Positions 26,204 through 39,455 of a DNA stretch of 64,000 nt are shown here, piece after piece. The position numbers and the translations under genes are program-made. Source of the DNA: Caprimulgus europaeus. Lineage: Eukaryota > Chordata > Aves > Caprimulgiformes > Caprimulgidae. The notes beneath the pieces were generated by a model. The model made no database searches, was not told where the DNA came from, and saw only the letters and a program-made list of their open reading frames with translations. Numbering within the stretch: the first letter of the stretch is position 1; every line of letters starts with the position of its first letter. The stretch covers positions 62,661,295 to 62,725,294 of the forward strand of contig OU015524.1 of the NCBI GenBank assembly GCA_907165065.1, written 5' to 3'.

Positions 26204-28864
26204 GGCTAAGTGAGAGTCTCAACAGGTCACAGTGTCCTGTAAACTTCATTTTTTGATGAAGTGGAAATGTCCTTCTGCAATCCTGACCCCCAGTTTCAAT
26301 ACCCCACTGTAGAAGTTGACAAGTTTGCACAGCCTGGATCAGAGATAACCCGAGCGAGCACTGCTGAGGCTGTTAGTCACACCTGCTCAGTGTCATTTAC
26401 ATGCTTCATCAAGCATGGAACCACGTCAAGCCAATAGCTGTGTAAAATGGCTTTAAAAATCTGCTGCATCGTTTGAGAAAGAAGAGGTGAATATTTCCTT
26501 GCTTGCTGAATGGACTTTGTTTTGCGAATGAGGAAGATTTGAACAGTTTAATTTTATTTGGTTTGGGGTTTTTTTAGTATGACTGTTCTGGGTAGGAGCT
26601 ACTAAAGGAATGCTTGATAACTGAAAATAACAAACAGATAACACTAAAGGCTATTTTGGGGTAACCAGTAGGCATGATCAGTATGAACAAATGGCATTGG
26701 CTCTGCGGCACATAGAATATTTGGACCCAAGTGTTCTGTGGTCTATTCAGTGTTTATGCCTCAAAAGAAATAAGAATATCCTGCTTGTTTCAGAAGAAGA
26801 CTCTAGTCACAGAAAACACAGTCAAAACCAGTGCTAGCTGCTAGAATTCAGTGCAGCACTCCATGTAGTAACTTTGAGTTACCCATCTGTCTTTGACCTA
26901 CATTTGCAGGAGAGCAGGTCTGCACTGCCCTTTATTGAAGCTTAATTGGGAACATCAGTGTAACCATAAAGTTTTCATCTGAGAAGCTGCTAAATATAGG
27001 GACTACGCAGGAGTACTCACATGCATAAACATACAGTCCAGAAGTACTTAGAGGTAATGCATGTTTTCCTTAGGAGAACAAGAAAGTCAGTGGTATTACT
27101 GTTAAAAAAATGGATTATTTTTTTTTATTAAAGTTTGAAAATTTTTCCAAACAAGCAGTTGTTTTCGTAGTGTATTTTATACAGCTTTTATCTTAGAATG
27201 GGCTTGTGTCAACTGGCACAACACTACAGTGCTCAAATTGAAAGTCCTATGGTAGAATACTTAACTATCTAAAGAAAAAGATTTTTTTTTTTATCATGCA
27301 GACATTTTATTGGTTTTTAGTTTGCTGTGGTGTTTTTTTAATTCAAAGAGTTGATGTAACACTTGTATTCAACAGCATATCCAGTATATGCAGATGTAGT
27401 ATCATATCTATAGCAGCTGATTTTGTAACTGTGTGAGGATGTAGATAACAATATTAGTAGGAGTAATATCCCCCCTGACTTTTGATATTAGTAGTAAACA
27501 AATGTTTTAGGCAGAGGCAAGCTTCAGGTCTGCAGTCTTTGAGTATGGCTAAATTCAGAAAACTGTTTCTATTCTCTTTCCTCTTCTGAAAAAGAGATGG
27601 GGAAAAAAGTAATAAAAATCAAAGTAAGCCTTTCAAAATTAAGTATATCAGAATTTATAAAAACCTTTTCGAAATTAGTAAGATCGCTAAGTTTTTAATT
27701 AATAAATAATTGAAAAATCAATTATTACACTTATTTAGGATTTCTCACAAGTACCAAATTATTCACATGCAGAAGATCTGCAGGAGCATGGTTTTAACTA
27801 TGAGTGTTTGAGCTTGCAGCTTTTCTTATATTTAGAAATATCTAAATATCTTAATGATTAAACATTTATGAGTAAATCTCCTGCGGAAGTCTAAACCATT
27901 AGGCTTTAGAAAGTATATTGTAGGTGGTGGTTGTGCAAGCTACCTTGTGGAGTTGTGCCAGTACATGCGAATCTGAATCTGAAAAGTCTTTATTCAGATA
28001 CTGGGCTCCTCAAGAGTAGGCTTTTGGAGTGGCAAATGAAAATAATTTTTTAGAACTCATTCCTCTTTGAAAACAAAACCTGTTTCAAATCTAGTATCTC
28101 ACAGAGAAAATCCAGTGAGCTTTCTTCTGTGATGCCTCTCTATACTCGAGAAACCGTTCTCCGATAAATCAGTAGCATTTTTCACCGTCGTGTTCAACAG
28201 TTTTCAGATTTTTGTGTCTTTTCTTTTTAAGATGTTTTCTTAAGTATACAGCTGAGGAGACCAATAACAAAAAGATAAATCCATAGATGATGAAAGGATT
28301 TTCCTGAGCTTAGTAGTTAACATAATAGTTTGAAAAGAAAAGAATTTACAAGTACTTGTTCAAATGCACTATGTAGAGAGTGAATAAAATAAACAGCAAG
28401 ATGTGTTGTGATAGGAACTCAGATGATCAAAGGCAACTACTGAATAGGCATAGCTATTCTTTCAGATAAAATAAGGAAGTAATTCCTTTGAGAGTTTTTG
28501 TGATCATTTCTGTTGGAAAACTTTGTATGCATTACTCAGAAATTCAATGAAGAGAAAAGCAATACAGCCTAGATAATAGTGTCAGCTTTGAGCACGAGGT
28601 GGCATGCAGACATAGCTTGAGCTATTTCTCCAAATCATTTGAATGGAAATATTGGATTAGTTAACCTTGTGTCAGGTCTGTTAGTTAAATAAACCCTCCA
28701 ACTGTTCCTGACTGAAGGATGCATAGTTGTGACTGAAAGATGCTGCTGCTTTTCATTAGAATTTTGTCAAACATATCCTGCTAACATAATGATTTTAAAA
28801 TAAAATGGTTTATTCGATGGAAAAGGATAACAAGCAGAAAATTCACAGCCTTTTCTTTTCACAG

Positions 28865-28923
28865 GGTGTTTCAGCCCAGTAGGAAATCCTCTTAGCCGAA
28901 CACTATTGGGTAGACTACAGACG
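28865..28923 (+). CDS. AHI1: AHI1 exon: linker upstream of SH3
   Basis: This 59-nt exon follows a pyrimidine-rich tract ending CACAG and is followed by GTAAGG. With the single base carried from 11182 it completes a Gly codon and encodes 20 residues of the type GCFSPVGNPLSRTLLGRLQT, ending exactly in phase 0. The strong splice sites, the small size and the perfect phase match at both ends support it as constitutive. It continues the disordered linker, and no known binding motif is apparent. It cannot be skipped alone without a frameshift, because 59 is not a multiple of three. Confidence 0.77.
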
Positions 28924-31900
28924 GTAAGGAATTCTATCTTTGCATTTTTTTAAAAAAATTGATTTTTAACTATAAAATGTCATTATTCACAAGTTCTCAT
29001 TGTAGAGAGGGTTGGGTTTCTTTATCCTGTCCTTATTCACAAAAGAAGTATCTTCAAGCAGATCGTCTACATGGGCAAATAAGATTTTGCTGCAGCCAGC
29101 TGGTAGCAAGATCTGTATAAATTAAAAGCTTTAGATTTTTTCACTATTTACTTTTTGTTGTTTAGAAATAAATAAGCTAAAATCACAGTCCCGTGTTTTT
29201 GATTATGACTAAGAATACAGGCATTGATAAGAAGGGAGAGAAAGCTCAGACAATAACTTGAAATTTAATCCTATTTGCACCATCATGTTTTCATTGTTTA
29301 CTCATACTTCACCGTTTTGTAACAAGTGAAATCACAACTATCCTCTATTTAATTGCTTATCTGTACAAATATTGATTGGAAACTTCTAGTAATTATATTT
29401 GTTCCTTTATTTCTGGTTTCCTAATTATCATATTAAAAATGCAGCAGAATCTGTAAATGCCATTAATTCCAGCTGTACACTCGATAAACCAGAATTAAAC
29501 ACAATATATATGGAGAGACTAGTGACAGAAGAACGAGTGATGCTTCTGAATGCTGAGCGTATGTGTGGCTCTAGGAAGCTGGGCCTGTACTGGAGATGTT
29601 AATCCTCCTGCACCCTTGGACAGAATGGCATGATTTGATATTCTTAATTGCATGCTAATTGTAATTTTTCAGAGAAATGTTAGAAATGGACATAAATTCA
29701 CTTGGATCATTTATAGCTGTTCTACAGTTTGGATTAAGGGTTTTGGTTTGGCTTGTTTTAGGGTTTTTTTGGACCTACCTTGTTTAACAGAATCTTTAAA
29801 TAGAATTGTGGAAGGCTCATAACATACATAGGATTTACCAGGAAATTTTGAAAGTACGGTTTTAGATTGCTGTTTTGTTAGTGGCTAAAGGAATCTCGTT
29901 TTTACATTTTAATTATTTGGCCATCAATGTGTATTTTTTAGGAAAAAGTATAAATTGTTCAATCAGTATTTTAATGTTTTCCATCACAACAAGCTCTATA
30001 AATATTTACAGGATCAACTGTTTTGGAAAATACTAAATAGCAGCTAATTTAAAATATTTTCTTCTGTGAGGGTTCAGTTAAGGTTTTGAATATTTTTGTT
30101 ACTTTTTCTGTTATAAATGCAGTAATGTATATATATGTGAAGGTAAACTGAGTATATCAAGTGACAAAATAGTTGAAGAGGTTTTGAATAGTTTCAGGAG
30201 CTGGAGTATTTCACATGGTTCTGAATTGATCTTTTTTCCATTTTTCTCTTGTCTTGATTTTCTTTATCCCTGTAGGCTTTCCTGCAGCAGCTGTGTTTGC
30301 ATTTCTGTTTGTACATTGCAGGTTTCAATAAAGTGCAGCCTGGCACAGTTTTGTTTTGATTTGTTTTTTTCCTCTAGGCAGATTATAGATTCCCATGCTC
30401 ATTAAATATTGAAGGACTCTAATCAAATAAGGTTCGTAACCATCTGAAGCTAAGGAAGTAACTTTACAGTGTCTACAGACAGATTAATTAAGACCAAAGA
30501 AGAGTACATTATTCTTAGCAATGAATACTTTTAGACTAATTTTAATTTAGCTATTAATCCTGTCCTTATACTTCTGTTTCCTATAGACTAAATTTGTACA
30601 GTTAGGTGTCCTGAGTTAGGAGTGTGTTGACAATTAGTTGGACCAGAGAAGAACAGAAATACGACAGTGCTAGCAAGATTCAATTTTTTTATGCTGTGTC
30701 TCAGCTTATTCTGTATTTCAGTTAAAACTTTGTTTACTGGGATAAAAAGATTGCATGACCTTCTTAGGGAAAGAGAGGATGAAGTAAATTTCTAACCCTC
30801 AGGTTCATAAGGAAAAATGAAATCAATGGAGCAACTGTAAAAGCTCAGATTGATTCTGTAAAACTTTTGAATGATTAAATTATTAACTCACTTTTAAGCC
30901 AGTTGTGGGGTTTTTGAGCACTATAAGTTAATTTCTTTTTTTTTCTCCTTAAAAAAAACCAGCCATAAAACAAAAACAACAACAACAAAAAAATCCAAAA
31001 GGTAACAGTCTCAGAACCTAGACTGTTACACACTGAATCACAGACTTGCTGAACAGACAAGAGAAGCTTTAACACTTATTCCCTGTGTCTTTACTGGAGT
31101 GTGTGCACAAGTAACACTCAGTTTCTCTTACGTTCTGGCAGATAGCAGGCATAGGGGAGTGGAGTAGAGAGAAGCAGTGGCACTGTGCAGCATCCAAGGA
31201 ACAGATGTTTGTCCTTCATGGCACTGAGTCTGTCACTCCAATGGGAAAAGGAGGGAGTGTGGCTTTGGCACTGTATGGACACACATTGGGGTTCACCCCA
31301 GTATATGCAGTGTCTGCTTAAGATTAATCTTAGAAAAGCTTATTTTCCAAGTGTAGTTATTAAGTGTTAATGACTAACTAGAAGTGTGTTTATTCTGTTA
31401 CAATGAAGAATGTGCTTACATGTAAGGAAGAAGCGTATGAAACCACCAGTAGACTTTATGTTTTTCTGTATTTTTTCTTTAAACTTTGATATTGTAGTAT
31501 TTGAAATGTATTTGTTCAGTAGTATAAATGAAATGCTGACATTTTTACAGAGAAGGCAGTAAGAGCACATCACTTGGTCTTACTCAGTGCTGCTTCTCCT
31601 AAGGCAATAAGTGTTATCTGATGCCCAAATCCTGTTGGATGCTATACATCTGCATGAATAAAAGCAAAACCACCATTACCACAATCACTGAAACTGCCCA
31701 ATTAAAAAGAAGCCATAAACATTTTAATTAGTGCTTTTGTCAGGAATTGGTGACACTTGATACAGCAACTTATTTGTTTACTCTTACCTGCAATGCTCCC
31801 TTTTGTATTAGTGTCTTAAAACATTTTTCGTTTGTTTTTGTGTTAGAAATGTCAAGGCTATCTAAGTGGGTTAGTTGTGGATAACCAGCATGGTATTCCA

Positions 31901-34259
31901 TAGTCTAGAACTCTGCATCAGCTTCTGGATCCATTCATCTTCTTTTGAGGATGTTCCTTACACTGTAAGCTCCTTACAGCTTTGTTCAACCACAATCAAT
32001 GTGACACGACAGGCTTTTTCAGCAAGCATTTTGTTCCTGTTTCTCACAGATGGTCTGCCTCCCAAAAAGACCAACTCCTCAGAACATAACTATAGCCCAC
32101 GTCTGTTTCAATGCAAGAAAAGGATTAGCTAGTTTCCATCTTGCATTAAAAAGAGGAGACATTAATATTGTATTAAGAACAGTGTATTCATACACTTCAG
32201 TATGTCTGTCGCTTTTTTGGAATCCTGAAAATGTGGCTTAATCTTGTGACAACATGAAAAACTGATGTTTCTGAACTGGCAGGCTTGTAGTTTTTGCTGG
32301 GTGTTAGAGGCAGTTGGCAGTTTTTGAGAAATGGTATGGCACGCCAGAGGCAGCTCTGCTGCTTTGCAGCGCCTAGGCTCGTGGTAGGCAGCCGTGGCAA
32401 TTCCCCTGTCCCGCTGGCAGTGGGGTGTGTGTGCAGCCCGTGACACACTCGAGGTATCTCTTTAAGAGGAATCTGTTTGGATTGTTGTTGCCTTAAAAGT
32501 TTAATGCAGTGTCTGAGAACATTCAACATAGTCTCAGGATGACTCATGGATTTTAGCTTGTTATTTCCAAACAGCTCACTCTCTTCAAGTTCTTCTTACA
32601 TTGAGTCTTTGAGAGCACATAAATACTTCATTAAACAGAGAGAGAGAGACAGATTGAGACACAATAATGGGGCAATATGAGTACCTGGACCAGATACTTA
32701 AATAATACTGCTAATAATTCTGATGAATCATTTTTGAGCAACAGGAGGCACTCCCATCCCATAGGCTAAGCACATTGCCTGCACAGTTCTCTTAACCTTG
32801 AGAATGGAAAATGAGAATTAGCTGAAACCTGTAAGGTAGCGCTAACTACCAGTAGATCACTGAACAAGCCACATAATCTGAACTGGGGCTCCACCAGTCT
32901 TTGTTCAAAATTTGCTTATCAAATCAGGCAGTTACACTTTTTCTTTTTTTCTCTGTATATGTGCATAATTATTCAGAACTCTTTAGGTGGTAGGCTTAGA
33001 TATTCTGGTAGATGGTAAGAACTGAGTGCAACTGTTTGCTTTTACACTGTGTTCATCTCTATGTGCTGCATGTGACTGCAACTACTGTGGCAATACCAAT
33101 CTGGAGGCTGGATGGAACCTCTGTGTTCAGGATAGCCGGTGATTTCTTTCCCATGTGGGATAGGCCTAGGAAAAAAACACTGAGGGCGAGAATCTCTGTC
33201 CTACAGAATGCTGTTTATTCTGCTGAGGATTGCAGTAATGATGTTCTTTGGATCACCCTAATTAAAAAAAAAACAGAAAAAAAAAGGAGCAGTACATTTT
33301 AGGTACATATTTTTTAAAAAGCAAGAGAAGAGAAAGAAGTTCATGCAAAAGACAGTTAAAGGAGGGGCTGTAAAATATGAAAAAGGTGAACTATGTTGGA
33401 TAGAAATTTTCAAATTTAAATGTTGTTTATAGTGTGGTATAACCTGTTATGGGTGGAAATGTTTACTTCACAAAGCTCACATTTGATTTTTCTGTTCTAA
33501 AATACTTCCATTGCTGTGTAATATTTCTATTCTGTATTGTAGTTTTGTATCTTTTGACGCATATAAAATCTAGAGGAAACTGGGTTTCCCCTTTGTGAAA
33601 ATAGACCATTGAAAAAAATTAAGCAGCACCAGCAAAGGACTTCAGTCTCCCCCTTTGTTCTAATTTGTTGTTCCTCTGCTAATTTTAATATTTTTTTTGT
33701 TTTAAATCTTCTTTCAACTGTAGAATTCTATTGTTTGATATAAAACAAATCTTGTAGATACAGGCACATCCTAATTATTGCATTATATACTTGCTATTCT
33801 TTTGACTTTGTTGGAAGTCTGAAGAGTAAGTGGTAACTTGAACAATTAGAATTAAATGGAAAATATTGGTTATTAAGACAAACCTGAAATTCTCCATTAT
33901 ATGAAAGTGACTTCTTTTGCATACTGGTTCAGGGGTAAAGTTCACTGCAGCAACTTCTTAAACATCTACTGTAGTGTCTGCAATGCAAACAAGCTTAGAC
34001 CGCATAGTCATCAGTCCTCTGTCTTCCTTCATGTTGTCTTTAGTGAAGTCTACATACTTGAAAAACTTAATCTCTTTTTTTGAATACCTATGTAGCAAAT
34101 ATTACTGTGTTTCTTAACATCACTTCTGCTTTTTCTTTTTTTTCAAAAGCATTTTATTACAGATAATTCTTCCTGGTTTACAGTAGGCATGAAAATACTC
34201 AAAGTTATAGTTTATCAAAATACTTCATACTATAATTTTTAAATAATTTCTTCTTCTAG
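28924..34259 (+). other. AHI1: AHI1 intron, 5.3 kb
   Basis: The intron is AT-rich, with an A/CAA-rich stretch near 30950-30995 and a short GA run near 32638-32650. A distinctly GC-richer patch with several CpGs lies at about 32330-32460. I recognise no exon, RNA gene or transposon. Confidence 0.75.
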
Positions 34260-34325
34260 AATGATGACTGCTTGACTGCACTGGGGGTGAGAGGAGGAAG
34301 CAGTTGTCCACTCGAGCAAGAGACA
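34260..34325 (+). CDS. AHI1: AHI1 exon: short in-frame exon before SH3
   Basis: This 66-nt exon sits between TTCTTCTAG (to 34259) and GTAAGT (from 34326). It begins and ends in phase 0 and encodes 22 residues starting NDDCLTAL, with a Gly-rich centre and an acidic end just before the SH3 domain. Because it is symmetric it could be skipped without changing the frame, so it is a natural candidate cassette exon. The case for it is splice-site quality plus phase agreement on both sides; the residues themselves match no motif I know. Confidence 0.68.
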
Positions 34326-36651
34326 GTAAGTATTATGTAATTTTTTGCTGTATCTTCTATACCTGTTACACTGCATCTGTGTTTTTGAAAGCACATTCTT
34401 TTGTTTTTAGCATGATCCCAAGGATTTTTTTGCTACCCCAGATTTTGTAATTTTGACAAACATGTTCATAACCAGCATAACCACATTACTGCTGTTTTTA
34501 TATCACTCTTGAAAAGAATTTTGTAAAATTTTGATTTTTTTTTTTTTTTGCTTGAACTTGGGTCCAGACAGATATCAACGCATGTCTGAATGTCACACCA
34601 AAAGAAATTCCATTGCTTTGGGCATAATTGTGCGTGTTTTACATTCTTCTTTGGTCCTGAAGCACATTTTCTGTATCCCCTTATGGTCATTTTCTGATCA
34701 TAGGTCTCCAGAGCATATAATGGCAATTCCCACATTTCATTTAAATTGTCAGGCTTGCTAAACCAGTTGTATTACAGGATACATTGGTATTTTATTTTCT
34801 TGTTTCTGGGAGACAGGCAGTGGGACTTGCTTGATTGGTTTGAACTGTTTGTTGTTAGTATTTCCATCTTACTGAATTTTTGTAATTTTTTCCAAAAACC
34901 AAAACATTTACACTACAACTGCTTACAAAAGACACTGCAAAAAGAAGTATTTGTTGTTTGGCCTTTCATTGTTTTTCAAGCTGACAAGTAATCAGTTACA
35001 TTACTCTTTTTTTTGTTTTGTTTTGGTTTTTTTAACCTCAAATGACCTTATGATTTTCATAGTCCTATCACTACGGAAACCGTTGCCACTTCACTGAAGT
35101 GGACACTGTTAGAGCACCCCTTACTGGACGTGGTCATACGAGCTTCCAGTTCTGCACTGTTTCTCTATGGTGCTCATTAGTGGGTTTTGGTTTGGTTCTA
35201 TTCTGTAGTTCATATTTCTGTATTGTCAACATCACTTGTAATTACTGCATTAGCTTTCCTAATGCAGGGAGAAGAGTTATGATAAAGGATATTTTGCTGT
35301 TCAGCTTCTTTATGTAGGTTTGGGATTACTGAATGCATATTTAGATAAATTTCCTGTGTACTGAGAACTATGCTGGTACTAATTCTTTGAAGCTGAGCAG
35401 CTCACAAATTACCACATAGAATTTACAATTGTAGAATCATTTCCATCTTTTTACATTCATAACTGATTTAATCTGTTTAGTTGGTGACATGGAATTATGA
35501 AAGTTTAAGTGACATTGGCTGTATTTTTACACACATAGCTCACAGGTGATCTTACTCAAAATAGAATTACAAATATAAAAAGCACTGCACCAGTAGCAGT
35601 CTTAGGATTTAAATGCATGCATGAGTAATAAAAACAAAGGAAGTTTTTTCTCCAGATCCCTGGATTCATACATACTTCGCTGTCTCCTTCGATCCTCTAT
35701 GACCTCCTATTACTCCTAATGATCCCTGTTTCTGACCTTTTATAATTTCGTAGAGGAATCTGAGGTGAAGACTATATGTAGGGAAGCCGTGTTCTTTGTG
35801 TAAAATAGGTCATAATTTTGCTCTTCACTTATGAGGGAAGTGGGCAATTCCCTTATTCTTTCAGTTCACTTGTTTTCTTTTCAGTCTTTTCTGCTCTGAA
35901 TTCATCAGGACAGATTTTTGTTTATAGGGCAGAGGAAATAAATAAGAAATTATACTTGATATTTTCATATTCAGGGTAGAAAACAGGCTTCTGGTAATGT
36001 ATTCTATGTAGTATGCATGGTGCTAACCACTATTAATACTTTTTTCCAGAAAAGTATAGATGCTCTGCATTTCACTGGCAAATGGATTTATTATGTGAAA
36101 TGGAATATAAACATTTTTTTGATAGCTATTTATAAAATTGTATATGCAAATCCTTATTCCTAAACAAAAAAAAAAGAAAAAGTGGAGTGATCAAAGGAAA
36201 ACTTTGCAAAGACATTTCTGTACTAAATTTTTCCTTCAGTATAACTGTCACACTGTTGAAGTATTTATTCGAACACATATGCTTCATGAGCACACACAGA
36301 ATGGGATCTGAAGGTGGTGTAACAATTCTGAGAAAGTGAATGTATGAAGTGTTTTTTTTTTCTTTTGCTTCACAAGTAAATTGCTTATAAAACTAACAGC
36401 TGCTGTTTTGAAGCTAATCTTAGTGAATTGAATGTTCTTAACCATTTCTGCAATCCCACAGTCCTTTATCTTGCCTCTCCTGCTGCTTTCCCACCACCCC
36501 TGATCCCATTAGCAAAACTTGAGACAGCCTCAGCTTTTACCAAAGTGCAGCTTTGGTTTCAGCTGCTTTTCTGCAAGAGGAAGTGAATGTTGCGCTTTTT
36601 TCTCTGTGGCATGGTTGTGATAAAGCTGTGGTGCTCTTATCTCTCTTTTAG
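34326..36651 (+). other. AHI1: AHI1 intron, 2.3 kb
   Basis: The intron is AT-rich with poly-T and poly-A runs (near 34537-34550 and 36164-36180). The last 200 nt before the SH3 exon are more pyrimidine- and C-rich. Nothing else is recognisable. Confidence 0.75.
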
Positions 36652-36814
36652 GTAGTGGCTCTTTATGACTACACAGCGCATCGATCAGATGAGCTAACCA
36701 TCCATCGCAGTGACATTATCCAAGTGTTATACAAAGATAATGATAACTGGTGGTTTGGCAGCCTAGCAAATGGACAGCAAGGCTATTTTCCAGCTAATTA
36801 TGTGGTTGGTGAAA
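36652..36814 (+). CDS. AHI1: AHI1 exon encoding the SH3 domain
   Basis: This 163-nt exon (acceptor CTCTCTTTTAG, donor GTAAGT) encodes 54 residues that make up essentially a whole SH3 domain. All hallmarks are visible: the ALYDYTA strand at residues 3-9, the acidic RT loop with SDELTIH, the DNDNWW motif with its binding tryptophan, the [11 protein letters not shown] block whose Pro and Tyr line the ligand groove, and a final GE. Combined with the neighbouring exons, the domain is best matched by AHI1. SH3 domains bind proline-rich peptides; in jouberin this domain is thought to recruit signalling or trafficking partners at the ciliary base. Retaining the following intron would add only 14 codons before a stop. 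Confidence 0.93.
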
Positions 36815-38313
36815 GTAAGTTTACTGCTGTCTTCCTGGTATGCTGGTGTGGGTTTAACTGATGGTCCAAGATTTTACCATGTCCTGTACTGCTTATTGTT
36901 CTGAAGATACAAATTTATGTAGCACACAGATGGCATAATGATGGCTTACTGTGATGCAGATATTGTGTAAAGTTAGCTAAGTCATTTAGCAAGGTGACAT
37001 ACTTGACTTAGGAAGATACTGGCGCTTACTTAAACATTACAGCTTGTATAGTACTGGCTTAATTATCAGTCAACTGGATTGATTCCTCATCTTTTCTTAC
37101 ACATGGTGCATGCCCTACCTTGGCAACGTTTTAGGACACATCAAAGCACTTCACAAACATTTTAGTTTTTTCTTAGGCAATCTCTGTTAGATCTAAACAG
37201 TTACTTTTGTAAAAACTCTTGATTTCCTTCCTACTCTAATGGAGAATGCTCATTTCCCAAATAAGTAGATTTCAGTTTGAAGTTTTAATATAACAGTAAT
37301 GGTTAAATCTCATATCTGAGCATTAAACTTGCTACCAGGTCCTTGTCATTAAAACAGTTTTGATTAAACTAATACAGACAAACCAAACTGAATCAGAAGA
37401 AATAATACAGGAAGCATCCTACTGAGTCAACTGATGTAAAGATGCTCAGTGTCCTGACAGTTGTTCATATTCAGCTTATGGGCATAGTGTGTGATTGCAT
37501 GCTACAAGAAATTAAATTGTCTTCCTAAACTACCAAATTATCAGTTATACTGATGTTTAGAAATCTTTCAACCCAACATTTCTCAAGACATTTTCCCCCA
37601 TTTTCTAGTTCCTCCCTCTGTCTTTCAAGTGAAGTCTAATATTTATGCCACTTTCCTAAAAAAAAAAAAACAAAACCCAAAGAAACCCCAAACAACTTGG
37701 TCATAACACTGTGCTAACTTGATGATGATAACTAAAGTTAGCTTAACTACTGCCTTTCCACTTTGTCCTACTCTTGCACATCCTGTGCATTTTCTCCATT
37801 GTTTCTTCATTACAAAATAAGCCAGAGAGAAGTCTATAGAAAGAGTCTTCAGTGATGGCATGTTCTTAAAAAAAAAAAAAAAAAACAAAACAAAACTACT
37901 GAGGCCATTTTCCAACTGTGCAAAGAACCCCTCATATACAATTTGGTATTTCAGTTGGTGACCATTTTATTACTGAATCAAAAGAAATGCATATGATACA
38001 TTTGTTAAGTATCTGCTGCATTGCTGTCAGTATGGACTTTGTTCTCAGTCATGTAAATGTTTGTTTGCTTGTTTTTATTTCATATAATTACCTATATGTA
38101 AATTACATTTAAATCTAAGCTTACTAATATAAATACAAGTTAATGGACAAATTTTTATAAATTCTCATGCAAAGTTTGTCTTCATTTTTCACCCGTGTCT
38201 GTTGACATCCTGTTATTGGCTAGATCATAATGTAATAGTTGTTGACATAAAATAGATACTTTCATAATTCTTTCATGGCTCTCATAATGGTGAATTATGG
38301 ATCTTGTTTTCAG
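36815..38313 (+). other. AHI1: AHI1 intron, 1.5 kb
   Basis: This is the shortest intron in the window. It has two long A runs, near 37657-37670 and 37868-37885, and no other feature. Confidence 0.8.
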
Positions 38314-38414
38314 AAGAATATGAAAAACAACCTTCAGGATTAGTATCAGATTCTGCTCCCCTCCTACCTGAAGGACCAACAAAAGCAGAGGAAGGTTCTC
38401 CAACAGTACATAAG
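38314..38414 (+). CDS. AHI1: AHI1 exon: start of the tail after SH3
   Basis: This 101-nt exon follows CTTGTTTTCAG and carries over one base from the SH3 exon. It yields 34 hydrophilic residues beginning KEYEKQPSG and ending SPTVHK, in phase 0. Its donor, GTAATA, is the weakest of the set, which could permit alternative 3' splicing (see the candidate exon at 39348). The Pro, Glu, Lys and Ser-rich composition agrees with the disordered tail that follows SH3 in jouberins. Confidence 0.8.
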
Positions 38415-39347
38415 GTAATAATTTAGAAGGAAGGGTCTGTCAGTAGTGGTGGAGTATGTCTTTTGTGTGCCAGGGGGACTGTATTAATTTTCAGTCGTTT
38501 TTGGAAAATTTCTTATGTGTCAACCTTGTTGCAGGCAAGCAGGTAGATTTTCAGCAGATGTCTAACACTTGTCTCATGTGGAGCCAGCTCTTCCATCATG
38601 CGGCAATTACATATTTTCCCTCCTTTTGCACCATTGTAATGAGTGGCAAATCTCCCATTGAGTCCAAGGTTGACAGAAGTATCTGTCACAGCTACCTCAT
38701 GTAAATAATGGTTGAAGAAACAACATGGATTTGTCAAAACTTGCCATACTTCCGAGCACTTGACTGTCATTCTTGGATTATGCACTGCCCACAGATTATT
38801 CACATTTTCTACCATGAAATTTCCTTATGTATCAGGTTGCTTAGGAAAAAGCTGTGGTGTTTTTTTTCTCTTGAGAGTTTCCCAGTCCATGTAATAATAT
38901 CCCAATTAAAGATATACAATGTGATCATAAAGCCTTATTACCAGACCAGGAGATATGCTGCATCTAAACATACTTACTTGTCAATGGATATTTCTATTTA
39001 AAAGCTGATGATGGTTCTCTGATGTGAATGACTGCACTCATCCTCTAGGTTGCCCAGGAGGGTGGACTATAGAGACTTCATAGTTTGGAGAAACAAAGGA
39101 AAGAAAGGCTTTTGTCTTGACTATATCTAACATCTCTCCACTCTCAGAGTATACTCATATTGGGTTGCAGTTGCAAGTGGCAATTATGTTGTTGTTTACA
39201 TACTATATTGTTGGCAGAAGCATTCCTGTTTCTGTTATTTGAGTTACCAGTCAGAATACAGTATGTACAGAAAAACAAAGAAACAGCAGACAGATTTTAG
39301 TCAAAGGAAAAAGCCAATAGGACTTGATATTTATTTTATTTTTTCAG

Positions 39348-39455
39348 ATCTTTAGAGACGCTGCTATGTGCAAAGCAGACCAAATGACTCTCGCTTATCC
39401 AGACAAACAGAGATTAGAAACTTTGCATAGCTTATGTTCCCATTCTGTGAAGTAA
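39348..39455 (+). CDS. Candidate alternative terminal exon of AHI1
   Basis: A pyrimidine-rich tract ending TTTTTTCAG (39345-39347 is CAG) is followed by a frame open in phase 0, the phase left by the exon at 38414. It would add 35 residues starting IFRDAAMCKADQM and end at TAA (39453-39455). A consensus-like donor, GTAAGA, begins at 39452, so it could also act as a 104-nt cassette; that would shift the next exon into a quick stop. An AATAAA lies at 39895-39900. The peptide resembles nothing I know, and 35 open codons can occur by chance, so this is a hypothesis. Confidence 0.25.
   Translation: MFRDAAMCKADQMTLAYPDKQRLETLHSLCSHSVK

Larger units (their letters stand above)
11183..28864 (+). other. 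AHI1: AHI1 intron, 17.7 kb
   Basis: This is the largest intron in the window. It is AT-rich, with many homopolymer A and T runs. It carries a two-part CR1 in antisense orientation near 11759-12690, a TACC microsatellite at 15045 and a perfect inverted repeat at 26165-26203. A less AT-rich patch at about 17200-17480 has no recognisable content. Several open frames occur (for example 161 codons at 25247-25732) but none has protein-like composition or splice context, so I annotate no gene inside. Confidence 0.75.

Noticed and set aside
36652-36861. SH3 exon read through into the following intron as a short protein
   Set aside because: A consensus GTAAGT donor at 36815 and the phase match to 38314 show this is a spliced exon; the intronic continuation adds 14 unrelated codons.
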